Below, piece by piece: positions 7,977 to 15,698 of a stretch of 64,000 bases of DNA. Position 1 is the first letter of the stretch. Every line of letters starts with the position of its first letter. The position numbers and the translations under genes were made by a program. The DNA comes from Rhodospirillales bacterium 24-66-33. Lineage in GTDB: Bacteria > Pseudomonadota > Alphaproteobacteria > Reyranellales > Reyranellaceae. The DNA lies in NCBI GenBank assembly GCA_002281855.1, contig NCHQ01000023.1, positions 62,001 to 126,000 on the forward strand, in the 5' to 3' direction. The notes under the pieces were generated by a model. That model did not search any database. It was given only the letters and a program-made list of their open reading frames with translations, and was not told the DNA's origin.

Positions 7977-8369
7977 ATGGCGGAGAGCGAAAATTACAGG
8001 AAGGGCACCGAGATGCGGGCCCGTCTGATGGGCGAGAAATTCGCCGCCGATATGAACAAGTCGGTCTATGACGACCCCATGATGCAGAAGTTCGGCGACT
8101 ATGCCCGCGAGGCGGTCTTCGGCATGCTGTGGTCGCGCCCCGGTCTCGACCTCAAGACGAAGACCCTGATCTGCGTGATTTCCGACACCGCCCAGGCGCG
8201 CTGGCCGGAACTCGCGATCCATCTGCGGATGGCCCGCCGTCAGGGCTGGACGGAGGATGAATTGTCCGAGGCGCTGATGCATCTTTGCGGCTATATCGGC
8301 CTGCCGTCGGTGCGCGAGGCCATGCTCACCGCCAAGGAAGTGTTCGAGGAACTGCGCAAGGAAGGTTGA
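7977..8369 (+). CDS. Carboxymuconolactone decarboxylase family protein
   Basis: A 130-residue PcaC-like protein: TKTLICVISDTAQARWPELA then IHLRMARRQGWTEDELSEAL and YIGLPSVREAM are the CMD/PcaC core. It lacks the CxxC of AhpD peroxidase relatives. A strong ribosome site (AAAGGAGG, five bases before ATG) fixes the start. In this family, members act on gamma-carboxymuconolactone or act as small oxidoreductases; no other protocatechuate-pathway gene is adjacent, so the substrate is unknown. Confidence 0.85.
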   Translation: MAESENYRKGTEMRARLMGEKFAADMNKSVYDDPMMQKFGDYAREAVFGMLWSRPGLDLKTKTLICVISDTAQARWPELAIHLRMARRQGWTEDELSEALMHLCGYIGLPSVREAMLTAKEVFEELRKEG

Positions 8370-8380
8370 TCGGAGGAAAA

Positions 8381-8482
8381 CCTCACCCTGAGGAGCGGCC
8401 GCAGGCCGCGTCTCGAAGGGTGGGCACCCGCACTGTGGCTGTCCTTCGAGACGGCCGCGGCGCGGCCTCCTCAGGACGAGGG
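8381..8482. repeat. BIME-like intergenic repeat, copy A
   Basis: Begins CCTCACCCTGAGGAGCGGCC, continues GCGTCTCGAAGGGTGGGCAC, and returns with CCTTCGAGACGGCCGCGGCG and CTCCTCAGGACGAGG. The two halves are inverted relative to each other, giving a large cruciform-capable palindrome. Copies B (40955) and C (37688) share the same blocks. It fills the whole gap between the gene at 7977 and purC, so purC's ribosome site may lie in its last bases. Confidence 0.85.
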
Positions 8483-8486
8483 GTTG

Positions 8487-9401
8487 ATGATGCTGATGAC
8501 GGTGAGCGACCTGCCGCTCGAGAGGATCGCGCGCGGCAAGGTGCGCGATGTCTATGCGGTGGATTCAGACCGGCTGCTGCTGGTCGCGACCGACCGGGTG
8601 AGCGCCTACGACGTTGTGATGGCCGAGCCCATCCCGCAGAAGGGCGCCGTGCTGACCCAGGTCAGCGCCTGGTGGTTCCGCCAGCTGGGCGACCTCGTCG
8701 ATCATCACATGATCTCGGCCGACGCCGACGAGATCGTCGCCGCGGTGCCCGCCCTGAAGGGCCATCGCGCCGAAATCGCCGGCCGCGCCATGCTCTGCCG
8801 TCGCGGCACGGTGTTCCCGATCGAATGCGTGGTCCGCGGCTACATCACCGGCTCGGCGTGGCGCGAATACGCCAAGGCGGGCACCCTGGCCGGCGAAACC
8901 CTGCCCAAGGGGCTGAAGGAGAGCGGCCGCCTCGATCCGCCGATCTTCAGCCCGGCGACCAAGGCCGAGAGCGGCCACGACGAGAACATCACCATCTCCC
9001 AGATGCGGACGGCGCTGGGCGTCGAGGTCACCGGCGAGCTCGAACGGCTGACCCGCCTCGTCTACACCCGCGGTCGCGACGTGGCCCTGAAACAGGGAAT
9101 CATCATCGCCGATACGAAGTTCGAGTTCGGCCGCACCGCCGATGGCAAGATCCTGCTGATCGACGAGGTGATGACGCCGGATTCCTCGCGGTTCTGGCCG
9201 CTCGACGGCTATGCCGAGGGGCGGCCGCAGCCCAGCTTCGACAAGCAGCCGCTACGCGACTGGCTCGATGTCGAGCGCCATGCCGGCCGCTGGAACGGCG
9301 AGGCCCCGGCGCCCCGGCTGCCTGCGGAGGTCGTCGAGGCGACCAGCAAGCGGTACCTGGAGGCCTATCGGCGCCTGACCGGCGCCGAACTCACCGTCTA
9401 A
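8487..9401 (+). CDS. purC: Phosphoribosylaminoimidazole-succinocarboxamide synthase (SAICAR synthetase)
   Basis: A 304-residue enzyme of purine biosynthesis that condenses CAIR with aspartate using ATP. It is the longer, roughly 300-residue bacterial form. Visible motifs are RGKVRDVYAVDSDRLLLVAT (ATP site), PIECVVRGYITGSAW, and the signature KILLIDEVMTPDSSRFWP. Several starts are tandem (TTG 8484, ATG 8487, 8490, 8496); 8487 is chosen arbitrarily among them. It is separated from its upstream neighbour by repeat copy A and stands alone, not beside other pur genes. Confidence 0.95.
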   Translation: MMLMTVSDLPLERIARGKVRDVYAVDSDRLLLVATDRVSAYDVVMAEPIPQKGAVLTQVSAWWFRQLGDLVDHHMISADADEIVAAVPALKGHRAEIAGRAMLCRRGTVFPIECVVRGYITGSAWREYAKAGTLAGETLPKGLKESGRLDPPIFSPATKAESGHDENITISQMRTALGVEVTGELERLTRLVYTRGRDVALKQGIIIADTKFEFGRTADGKILLIDEVMTPDSSRFWPLDGYAEGRPQPSFDKQPLRDWLDVERHAGRWNGEAPAPRLPAEVVEATSKRYLEAYRRLTGAELTV

Positions 9402-9416
9402 AAGAAAAGCCCATCT

Positions 9417-9439
9417 CCTCCCCCGTCATACGGGGGAGG
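9417..9439. terminator. Hairpin between convergent purC and terC genes
   Basis: CCTCCCCCGT-CAT-ACGGGGGAGG is a perfect 10-bp stem with a 3-base loop between two convergent genes, suited to bidirectional termination although no long T-run follows. Near-identical hairpins occur at 48076-48097 and 56845-56867, so it also belongs to a small dispersed family. Confidence 0.65.
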
Positions 9440-9459
9440 AAGCCATGGTTGATCCAGCC

Positions 9460-10371
9460 TTACTGCGCGCTACGTGCCACGCGCGCGCTGCGCAGGACGA
9501 GGCGCTCGCGCACCCACAGGAGGAGCGCGGCGAACGGCAGCCACCCGATCCAGCGCACGCCTTCCATCAGGTACTCGCCCTGGGTGGTGGCCATCAGATA
9601 GTCGGCCTGGACCTTCCAGACGGTTCCGGCGACTTCGAAGCCCAGCATCCAGATCAGGATGGCCGGCAGGAGCAGGGTCAGCGGCTTCATCTGGTCGCTG
9701 AGGCGCTCATTGTACCAGGGGGCCAGCGCGATCGAGAAAGCCAGCACGGCCAGGATCAGCTTGGCGGCCGGATGGGCCTCGAACCACGCCAGCAGCATCG
9801 GCTCGCGGGTGATCATGCCGTAGGCGGTCCAGCACAGCACCGCGCCGCCCACCAGGATGACCGACGGATAGCGGTCGACCAGCTTGATCACGAGCTGGCT
9901 GCCCCAGACGATGATCGGCACGCTGATCGCGAGACCCAGCAGGATCAGCAGGATCGAGCCATGCGACGCGCCGCCGATGGCCAGCACGTTATCGATGCCC
10001 ATCACCGCATCGGCGATGACGATCGTGCGTACGGCCGCGGCAAAGCTGGCTGCGGGTGCTTTGACGAGGTGGCTCTCCTCGGCATTCTCCTGGGGGGTCA
10101 GCAGCTTGCGTGCGATCCAGATCAGCGCGAGGCCGCCGGCCAGCATGAAGCCCGGCACGGCCAGGATGTAGACGACGAGGACGGCCATCAGCGCGCGGAT
10201 GGCGATGGCGCCGAAAGTGCCCCAGAAGATAACCTTGTTCTGGCTTTCCTTGGGAAGATTGCGTGCGACCAGGCCGATGATGAGGGCGTTGTCGCCCGCC
10301 AGAACAAGGTCGATCAGGATGATGGCAAGAAGCGCGGAAAAGAATGCGCCCGAAAACAGTTCGAGTTCCAT
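9460..10371 (-). CDS. TerC-family integral membrane protein
   Basis: A 303-residue membrane protein with seven or more hydrophobic segments and the two conserved Asp-Asn motifs of the TerC family, DLVLAGDNALIIGLVARNLP near the N-terminus and DAVMGIDNVLAIGG in the middle. TerC proteins are linked to tellurite resistance and metal (for example manganese) export during exoenzyme metalation. The ATG at 10371 has GGAG six bases upstream; TTG codons further up are rejected. It is followed upstream by a small membrane gene on the same strand. The ion handled is unknown. Confidence 0.85.
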   Translation of the reverse strand: MELELFSGAFFSALLAIILIDLVLAGDNALIIGLVARNLPKESQNKVIFWGTFGAIAIRALMAVLVVYILAVPGFMLAGGLALIWIARKLLTPQENAEESHLVKAPAASFAAAVRTIVIADAVMGIDNVLAIGGASHGSILLILLGLAISVPIIVWGSQLVIKLVDRYPSVILVGGAVLCWTAYGMITREPMLLAWFEAHPAAKLILAVLAFSIALAPWYNERLSDQMKPLTLLLPAILIWMLGFEVAGTVWKVQADYLMATTQGEYLMEGVRWIGWLPFAALLLWVRERLVLRSARVARSAQ

Positions 10372-10453
10372 GAAAGTCTCCAACAACAAGTGAATGTGTG
10401 CCTACGCCGCGCGCTTCCGGGGGAAGGGCGGTCGCAGGATTTTCAACCAGTCG

Positions 10454-10801
10454 TCAGAGCTTGATCGGCACCTTCTCGACGGCGCCGGGGGCGGCGGAAT
10501 CGAGCGGCCGGAAGAACGCGCCGGCCACGATGCGCAGGACCATGATGCCGATGGCCATCGCGCCGCCGGCAAACAGCAGCTCGAGCAGATGCCAGTGGCG
10601 CATCGCCAGCACCGAGAATTCGCCGCCGAGGTCGAAGAACGCGAATTCAAGGCCGGCTTCGCCGAGCCAGGTTGGATCGACAGCGTCGCCGAACGACGCC
10701 AGGATCATGCAGATCACGATCGACGCAACGAACAGCTCGCCGCTCGGAGACACGGTCCGGACGGCGTTGGCGGCGCGGGGCGATCGATGGATCAGGCGCA
10801 T
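10454..10801 (-). CDS. Small membrane protein of unknown function
   Basis: A 115-residue protein with two clear hydrophobic stretches (LFVASIVICMILASFGDAV around residues 24-42 and LLFAGGAMAIGIMVLRIVAG around 75-94), and a basic N-terminus. I do not recognise a family. It lies between copA and terC on the same strand, 77 bp after copA and 82 bp before terC, so a loose membrane/metal operon is possible. Confidence 0.6.
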   Translation of the reverse strand: MRLIHRSPRAANAVRTVSPSGELFVASIVICMILASFGDAVDPTWLGEAGLEFAFFDLGGEFSVLAMRHWHLLELLFAGGAMAIGIMVLRIVAGAFFRPLDSAAPGAVEKVPIKL

Positions 10802-10878
10802 GGTTCGGTCAATTTCCGGCGGGGCAGCCCCCGGATCAAGCGCAAAGCGACACGACCGTCCCGAAATGTCGCAGAAGT

Positions 10879-13236
10879 TCAGATCTCCAGGCGTCGCAGC
10901 CGGAGTGCATTTCCGATGACGCTGACCGAACTCAAGGCCATGGCCGCGGCAGCAAACACGGGACTGAGGGTAATTCCGAGCAGCGGATAGAGAACGCCTG
11001 CCGCAACCGGTACGCCGGCGGCATTGTAGACGAAGGCAAAGAACAGGTTCTGGCGGATGTTGGCCATCGTTGCCTGCGAGAGGTGACGGGCGCGGGCGAT
11101 CCCCAGCAGGTCGCCCTTCACCAGGGTGATGCCGGCACTCTCAATGGCGATGTCGGTGCCGGTGCCCATGGCGATGCCGACATCGGCGGCGGCCAGGGCG
11201 GGCGCGTCGTTGATTCCGTCGCCCGCCATGGCGACGACGCGGCCTTCGGCCTTCAGGCGCTGGACGATCCGCGCCTTGTCCTCGGGCAGCACCTCGGCTT
11301 CGACGGCGTCGATGCCCAGCCGGGACGCGATCGAGGCGGCGGTCCGCCGGTTGTCGCCGGTCAGCATGACGATGTGCAGGCCGGCCTCGCGCAGGCGCTT
11401 CAGCGCCTCCGGCGTCGTTTCCTTGATGGGATCACTCACCGAGAGCAGCCCCTCCACCTTGCCGTCGACCGCCAGCAGCACGACCGTGGCGCCGTCCTGG
11501 CGCAGCGCATCGGCCTTCGCGTCGGCTGCGGCGACGTCGACCCCGGCTTCACGCAGGAAACTGGCATTGCCGAGCAGCAGGCTGCGGCCCTCGACCCGGC
11601 CTGACACGCCCTTGCCGGCGGGCGACGCGAAACCTTGCACGTCGAGCATCGCCACGCCGCGCGACTTCGCGCCGGCCAGGATCGCGGCGGCGATCGGATG
11701 TTCGCTGCCGCGCTCCAGGCTGGCGGCCAGGCGCAGAATCTCGTCCCCGGGCAGATCGCCGAGCGGTTCCACCGCCGACAGGGTCGGCTTGCCGAGCGTC
11801 AGGGTGCCGGTCTTGTCGACCACGAGCGTGTCGACCTTCTCCAGCCGCTCCAGTGCCTCGGCATTGCGGATCAGGATGCCGGCGGCGGCGCCCCTTCCGA
11901 CGCCGACCATGATCGACATGGGCGTGGCGAGGCCCAGCGCGCAGGGGCAGGCGATGATCAGGACGGAGACCGCCGCCACCAGCGCATAGGAAAAGGCCGG
12001 TGCTGGGCCCCAGATCGACCAGGCGGCAAAGGCGATGACGGACACCGCAATCACCGTCGGCACGAACCAGCCCGCGACGATGTCGGCGAGCCGCTGGATC
12101 GGCGCGCGGCTGCGCTGTGCCTCGGCCACCATCTTAACGATGCGCGACAGCATGGTGTCGCTGCCGACCAGTTCGGCCGTCATGACGAAGGTGCCGCTGG
12201 TGTTCACCGTGCCGCCGATGACCCGCGCGCCGGCCGCCTTCGAGACGGGCATCGGCTCGCCGGTGATGCTCGACTCGTCGACCGAGCCTGCGCCGTCGAT
12301 GAGCGAGCCATCGACCGGCACCTTCTCGCCGGGTCGTACGCGGAGCCGGTCGCCGACCGCGATCCGGTCGATCGCCACTTCGGCGTCGTTGCCGGAGGCG
12401 TCGATGCGCAGGGCCGTGCGCGGCGCCAGTCCCAGCAGGGCCTTGATGGCGCCGCCGGTTGCGTCGCGCGCGCGCAGCTCCAGAACCTGTCCGACCAGCA
12501 CCAGCACGACGATCACGGCAGCCGGCTCGAAATAGACCGGCACCGAGCCGTCGGCGCCGCGCAGGCCGGCGGGGAACAGGCCGGGCGCCACGGTCGCCAC
12601 GACGCTGTAGGCCCAGGCGACGCCGGTGCCGAGCGCGATCAGCGTGAACATGTTGAGATGGCCGGTCCGCACCGATTGCCAGCCGCGTACGAAGAAGGGC
12701 CAGCCGGCCCACAGAACCACGGGTGTCGCGAGCGCCATCAGCAGCCACGGCATGACGCCGTGCGGCAGCAACTCGTGCAGGCCGAGCAGGTGCCCGCCCA
12801 TGTCGAGCGCCACCAGCGGAACGGCCAGCGCGCCGCCGATCCACAGGCGCCGCTGCATGTCCAGAAGCTCTTCGTTCGGTCCGTCGTCGAGCGTGATCTC
12901 GGCGGGCTCCAGCGCCATGCCGCAGATCGGGCAGCTGCCGGGGCCGACCTGACGGATCTCGGGATGCATGGGACAGGTGAAGATCGTGCCGGGTGCGGCC
13001 GGCGGCGCGGGCGCTTCCTCGGGCTTCAGGTAGCGCGCCGGCTCAGCGGTGAACTTCTGCAGGCACTTGGGGTTGCAGAAATAATAGGTCTGCCCTTCGT
13101 GCACGGTCGTGTTCTTCGCGCCCTCGATCTTCACCTTCATCCCGCAGACGGGATCGATGGCGATGGCGGGATCCTGGACAGGCGCGGGAGGTGCCCCATG
13201 GGAGGCGTGGCAGCAGGCGTGGGTCATGCTTGCCAT
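10879..13236 (-). CDS. copA: Copper-translocating P1B-type ATPase
   Basis: A 785-residue metal-exporting ATPase. Domains in order: His/Cys-rich leader (HACCHASHG), YHS domain (Cys31, then Cys54 and Cys58 in YFCNPKCLQKF), a heavy-metal-binding domain (FTCPMHPEIRQ...CPICGM, about 86-108), eight membrane segments with the ion motif IIACPCALGLATPM, phosphorylation site DKTGTLTLGKP, SEHPIA, and GDGINDAPALAAADVG. There is no CxxC HMA domain; the YHS/HMBD pair replaces it. The start is at 13236, with 13227 as alternative. It diverges from csoR and the CsoR box lies just upstream, so copper-induced expression is expected. Confidence 0.94.
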   Translation of the reverse strand: MASMTHACCHASHGAPPAPVQDPAIAIDPVCGMKVKIEGAKNTTVHEGQTYYFCNPKCLQKFTAEPARYLKPEEAPAPPAAPGTIFTCPMHPEIRQVGPGSCPICGMALEPAEITLDDGPNEELLDMQRRLWIGGALAVPLVALDMGGHLLGLHELLPHGVMPWLLMALATPVVLWAGWPFFVRGWQSVRTGHLNMFTLIALGTGVAWAYSVVATVAPGLFPAGLRGADGSVPVYFEPAAVIVVLVLVGQVLELRARDATGGAIKALLGLAPRTALRIDASGNDAEVAIDRIAVGDRLRVRPGEKVPVDGSLIDGAGSVDESSITGEPMPVSKAAGARVIGGTVNTSGTFVMTAELVGSDTMLSRIVKMVAEAQRSRAPIQRLADIVAGWFVPTVIAVSVIAFAAWSIWGPAPAFSYALVAAVSVLIIACPCALGLATPMSIMVGVGRGAAAGILIRNAEALERLEKVDTLVVDKTGTLTLGKPTLSAVEPLGDLPGDEILRLAASLERGSEHPIAAAILAGAKSRGVAMLDVQGFASPAGKGVSGRVEGRSLLLGNASFLREAGVDVAAADAKADALRQDGATVVLLAVDGKVEGLLSVSDPIKETTPEALKRLREAGLHIVMLTGDNRRTAASIASRLGIDAVEAEVLPEDKARIVQRLKAEGRVVAMAGDGINDAPALAAADVGIAMGTGTDIAIESAGITLVKGDLLGIARARHLSQATMANIRQNLFFAFVYNAAGVPVAAGVLYPLLGITLSPVFAAAAMALSSVSVIGNALRLRRLEI

Positions 13237-13238
13237 GT

Positions 13239-13255
13239 ATACCCTACGGGGGTAT
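13239..13255. promoter_or_regulatory. CsoR operator between copA and csoR
   Basis: ATACCCTACGGGGGTAT is a pseudo-palindrome with G-tracts flanked by TA-rich ends, the published form of CsoR-family operators. It is three bases upstream of the copA ATG and nine upstream of the csoR ATG, so it would control both directions at once; both transcripts must be leaderless or nearly so if these starts are right. Confidence 0.8.
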
Positions 13256-13264
13256 GGTTCAAGG

Positions 13265-13540
13265 ATGGACGAAAAGCTCAAGAAGTCGCAGCTTGCCCGC
13301 CTCAGCCGGATCGAGGGCCAAGTGCGGGGCGTGGCGCGTATGATCGAGGAAGACCGGTACTGCATCGACGTGCTGACCCAGATCCGCGCCGTGCGCGCAG
13401 CGCTCGACAAGGTCGAGCAGGAGACCCTGAATGACCATCTGCAACACTGCGTCGCCCACGCCTTCCACGCCGGCTCCGAGAAGGACCGCCAGATCAAGAT
13501 CGACGAACTCCTGGAGGTTCTGGACAGTCGTCGCCGCTAG
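13265..13540 (+). CDS. csoR: CsoR-family copper-sensing repressor
   Basis: A 91-residue all-helical repressor of the CsoR/RcnR family. The Cu(I) ligand set Cys-His-Cys is intact: Cys33 (DRYCIDVL), His58 and Cys62 (DHLQHCVAH). Conserved RLSRIEGQVRGV forms the DNA-facing helix. Binding of Cu(I) releases DNA, so the divergent copA and its own gene are induced. The start is only nine bases from the operator with no proper ribosome site. Confidence 0.93.
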   Translation: MDEKLKKSQLARLSRIEGQVRGVARMIEEDRYCIDVLTQIRAVRAALDKVEQETLNDHLQHCVAHAFHAGSEKDRQIKIDELLEVLDSRRR

Positions 13541-13967
13541 CCTGATCGGGATCACAGTGGCGCAGGCGCACGGCGGCGCCGAGGAAACGGCCTACGGCAA
13601 GCCCGGCGACGGGGCGGGAGCGCTGCGTATCGTACAGGTCGTGATGCGCGAGGAGGGTGGCCGCATGCTCTTCCAGCCGGACAGGCTCACCGTGCGGGTG
13701 GGGGAGCAGGTGCGCTTCCTGGTGCGCAACAACGGAAAGATCGAGCACGAATTCGTCGTGGCGACGCTCGAGGACAATCTCCGACACCTGAAGGCGATGG
13801 AAGCCAATCCCGACATGCGCCACGAGGAGCCGAACGCGCGTCGCCTCGATCCGAAGCAGACGGCCGAGATTCTCTGGCGCTTCACCAAGCCCGGCACGTT
13901 CGACTTCTCCTGCTTGATCCCCGGCCATCGCGAAGCCGGCATGTTCGGTACGATCCTCGTCGAATAG
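13431..13967 (+). CDS. Exported cupredoxin (plastocyanin-like) copper protein
   Basis: A 178-residue protein from the only in-frame ATG, or about 140 residues mature. A basic segment plus hydrophobic core (RFWTVVAASLIGITVAQA) is a signal peptide, then a cupredoxin fold with a type-1 copper set: His106 (KIEHEF), Cys161 and His166 (FSCLIPGH), Met171 (AGMFG). It probably carries or buffers periplasmic copper for the copA/csoR system. The start lies 110 bases inside csoR; no other ATG, GTG or TTG exists between there and the signal peptide, so either the leader is unusually long or a non-standard start is used. Confidence 0.85.
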   Translation: MTICNTASPTPSTPAPRRTARSRSTNSWRFWTVVAASLIGITVAQAHGGAEETAYGKPGDGAGALRIVQVVMREEGGRMLFQPDRLTVRVGEQVRFLVRNNGKIEHEFVVATLEDNLRHLKAMEANPDMRHEEPNARRLDPKQTAEILWRFTKPGTFDFSCLIPGHREAGMFGTILVE

Positions 13968-14046
13968 GCTTCAACGCACCGTTCCGGTGGCATGCAATTT
14001 GCTGCGTGGTCTTCTGGAGTTGTGGAGCCGCGCGGGGGAATTGCAT

Positions 14047-15096
14047 ATGCTGAAGCGACTGCTGAGTGGTGTGGCCGTGGCGGCCGCCTTCGTTTCCGCC
14101 GCCGCCGCGCAGGACCTTCCGAAGAGCCAGTTCAAGGTGATCGGGCTCAACAGCCCGACACCGGTCTCGATCCACGACGAGCTGCCGTTCTGGCGCAAGA
14201 CGATCCCGGAGGCTTCCAAGGGCGCGATCACCGTCGACGTGACGCCGCTCGACCAGATGGGTATCGACGACAAGACCATGCTGCGGCTGCTGAAGCTCGG
14301 CGTGATGGATTTCGCCGCCATGGACATCTCCAAGATGGCCGGTGACGACCCGCGCTTCGAGGCGTGCGATCTCGCCGGCCTGACGCTGACGCCAGCCAAG
14401 GCGCGCGAAGCCTGCAATTCCTATCGCGCCGTGATCGACCGGCAGATGCAGAAGAACTGGAACGCCAAGCTGCTGGCCTTCGGTGGCAACACGCCCCAGG
14501 TCTTCTGGTGCCGCGATGTGCTGGCCGGCCTCGAGGGCCTCAAGGGCAAGAAGATCCGCGTCTTCAACAACACGATGCGCGACTTCCTGAGCGGCGTCGG
14601 TGGCACCGCCGTCAGCATGGCCTTCGCCGAGGTGGTGCCGGCGCTCAACAATGGTGTGGTCGATTGCGGCGTCACCGGCAGCCTGTCGGGTAACACCGCC
14701 GGCTGGGCCGAGGTCACCAAGTCGATCTACCCGATGTCGCTGGGCTGGAGCATCAACGTGCTGGCCGTCAACCTCGATACCTGGAAGCGACTCGATCCCA
14801 AGACGCAGGCCTTCCTGACCGAGCAATTCAAGACCTACGAAGACAAGATGTGGAAGACGATCGAGACGACGACCGGCGAGGCCGACAACTGCAACACCGG
14901 CAAGCAGCCTTGCACGATGGGCAAGCTCGCCAAGACCACGATCGTTCCGGTCAAGCCCGAGGAGATGGCGGCCCACAAGAAGCTGGTCGAAGGGGCAGTC
15001 CTCGCCGGCTGGGCCAAGCGCTGCGGGGCGGCGTGCGCGAAGGAATGGAACGAGACGGTCGGCAAGACGCTCGGCCTGACGGCGCCCACGCCCTAG
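14047..15096 (+). CDS. TRAP transporter substrate-binding protein
   Basis: A 349-residue periplasmic DctP-family protein with signal peptide (MLKRLLSGVAVAAAF, cleavage after AAAA) and recognisable TRAP receptor segments (LRLLKLGVMDFAAMD, GLKGKKIRVFNNTMRDFLSG, AFAEVVPALNNGVVDCGVTG). It binds an organic acid and passes it to the membrane pair encoded next. It sits 16 bp before the small permease gene. Its neighbour hyuAB, encoded convergently, suggests a cyclic amide or carboxylate ligand, but this is inference. Confidence 0.9.
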   Translation: MLKRLLSGVAVAAAFVSAAAAQDLPKSQFKVIGLNSPTPVSIHDELPFWRKTIPEASKGAITVDVTPLDQMGIDDKTMLRLLKLGVMDFAAMDISKMAGDDPRFEACDLAGLTLTPAKAREACNSYRAVIDRQMQKNWNAKLLAFGGNTPQVFWCRDVLAGLEGLKGKKIRVFNNTMRDFLSGVGGTAVSMAFAEVVPALNNGVVDCGVTGSLSGNTAGWAEVTKSIYPMSLGWSINVLAVNLDTWKRLDPKTQAFLTEQFKTYEDKMWKTIETTTGEADNCNTGKQPCTMGKLAKTTIVPVKPEEMAAHKKLVEGAVLAGWAKRCGAACAKEWNETVGKTLGLTAPTP

Positions 15097-15112
15097 CCGG
15101 CGGCTTCATCAC

Positions 15113-15697
15113 ATGATCGGGGTCCGGCGGTTCGCCCAATGGGGCCTGTGGTTCGGCGGCGCGCTGGTTCTTCTGGCCGCAGTGCTGATCGGCATCGATG
15201 TACTGATGCGCAAGTTCCTCGCGCTGTCGATCGGCGGCGCCGACGAGCTGGCGGGTTACTCACTGGCGATCGGAACGACATGGGGGCTCGGCGCAGCCCT
15301 GCTCGATCGCGCCCACATCCGCATCGACTCCTTGTATGTCCTATTCCCGCAAAAGCTGCGGTTGGCGCTCGATTTCTTGGCGCTCATGCTGTTCACGGGG
15401 TTCTTCGCGCTGACCCTATGGCACGGCTTTGGCGTCGTGGCGCAATCCTGGACGTCGGAATCGCGCAGCCAGTCCGCCCTCGAGACGCCCACCATCATCC
15501 CGCAGTTCCTCTGGCTCGCCGGACTGGTGGCCTTCGTCGCTGTGGCGTTGATCCTGCTGGTGCAGGCCCTCCGGCTGGGCGCCGCGGGCGACCTGAACGG
15601 CATGGCCCGTCTGATCAGCACGCGCTCGGCCGAGGAAGAGGTGGAGGAGGAAATCCGCGACCTCAAGGATCGTCAGATTCGCGAGGGGAAAAATTGA
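15113..15697 (+). CDS. TRAP transporter small permease (DctQ type)
   Basis: A 194-residue inner-membrane protein with four hydrophobic helices and the family pattern SIGGADELAGYSLAIGTTWG followed by DRAHIRIDSLY. The C-terminal 40 residues are a charged cytoplasmic tail rich in Glu and Lys (EEEVEEEIRDLKDRQIREGK), longer than usual. It pairs with the large permease, whose GTG start is one base after this stop. Confidence 0.9.
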   Translation: MIGVRRFAQWGLWFGGALVLLAAVLIGIDVLMRKFLALSIGGADELAGYSLAIGTTWGLGAALLDRAHIRIDSLYVLFPQKLRLALDFLALMLFTGFFALTLWHGFGVVAQSWTSESRSQSALETPTIIPQFLWLAGLVAFVAVALILLVQALRLGAAGDLNGMARLISTRSAEEEVEEEIRDLKDRQIREGKN

Positions 15698-15698
15698 C

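Noticed and set aside
11635..13434. Long plus-strand frame opposite copA
   Set aside because: Lies entirely under copA and reads as low-complexity shadow sequence.
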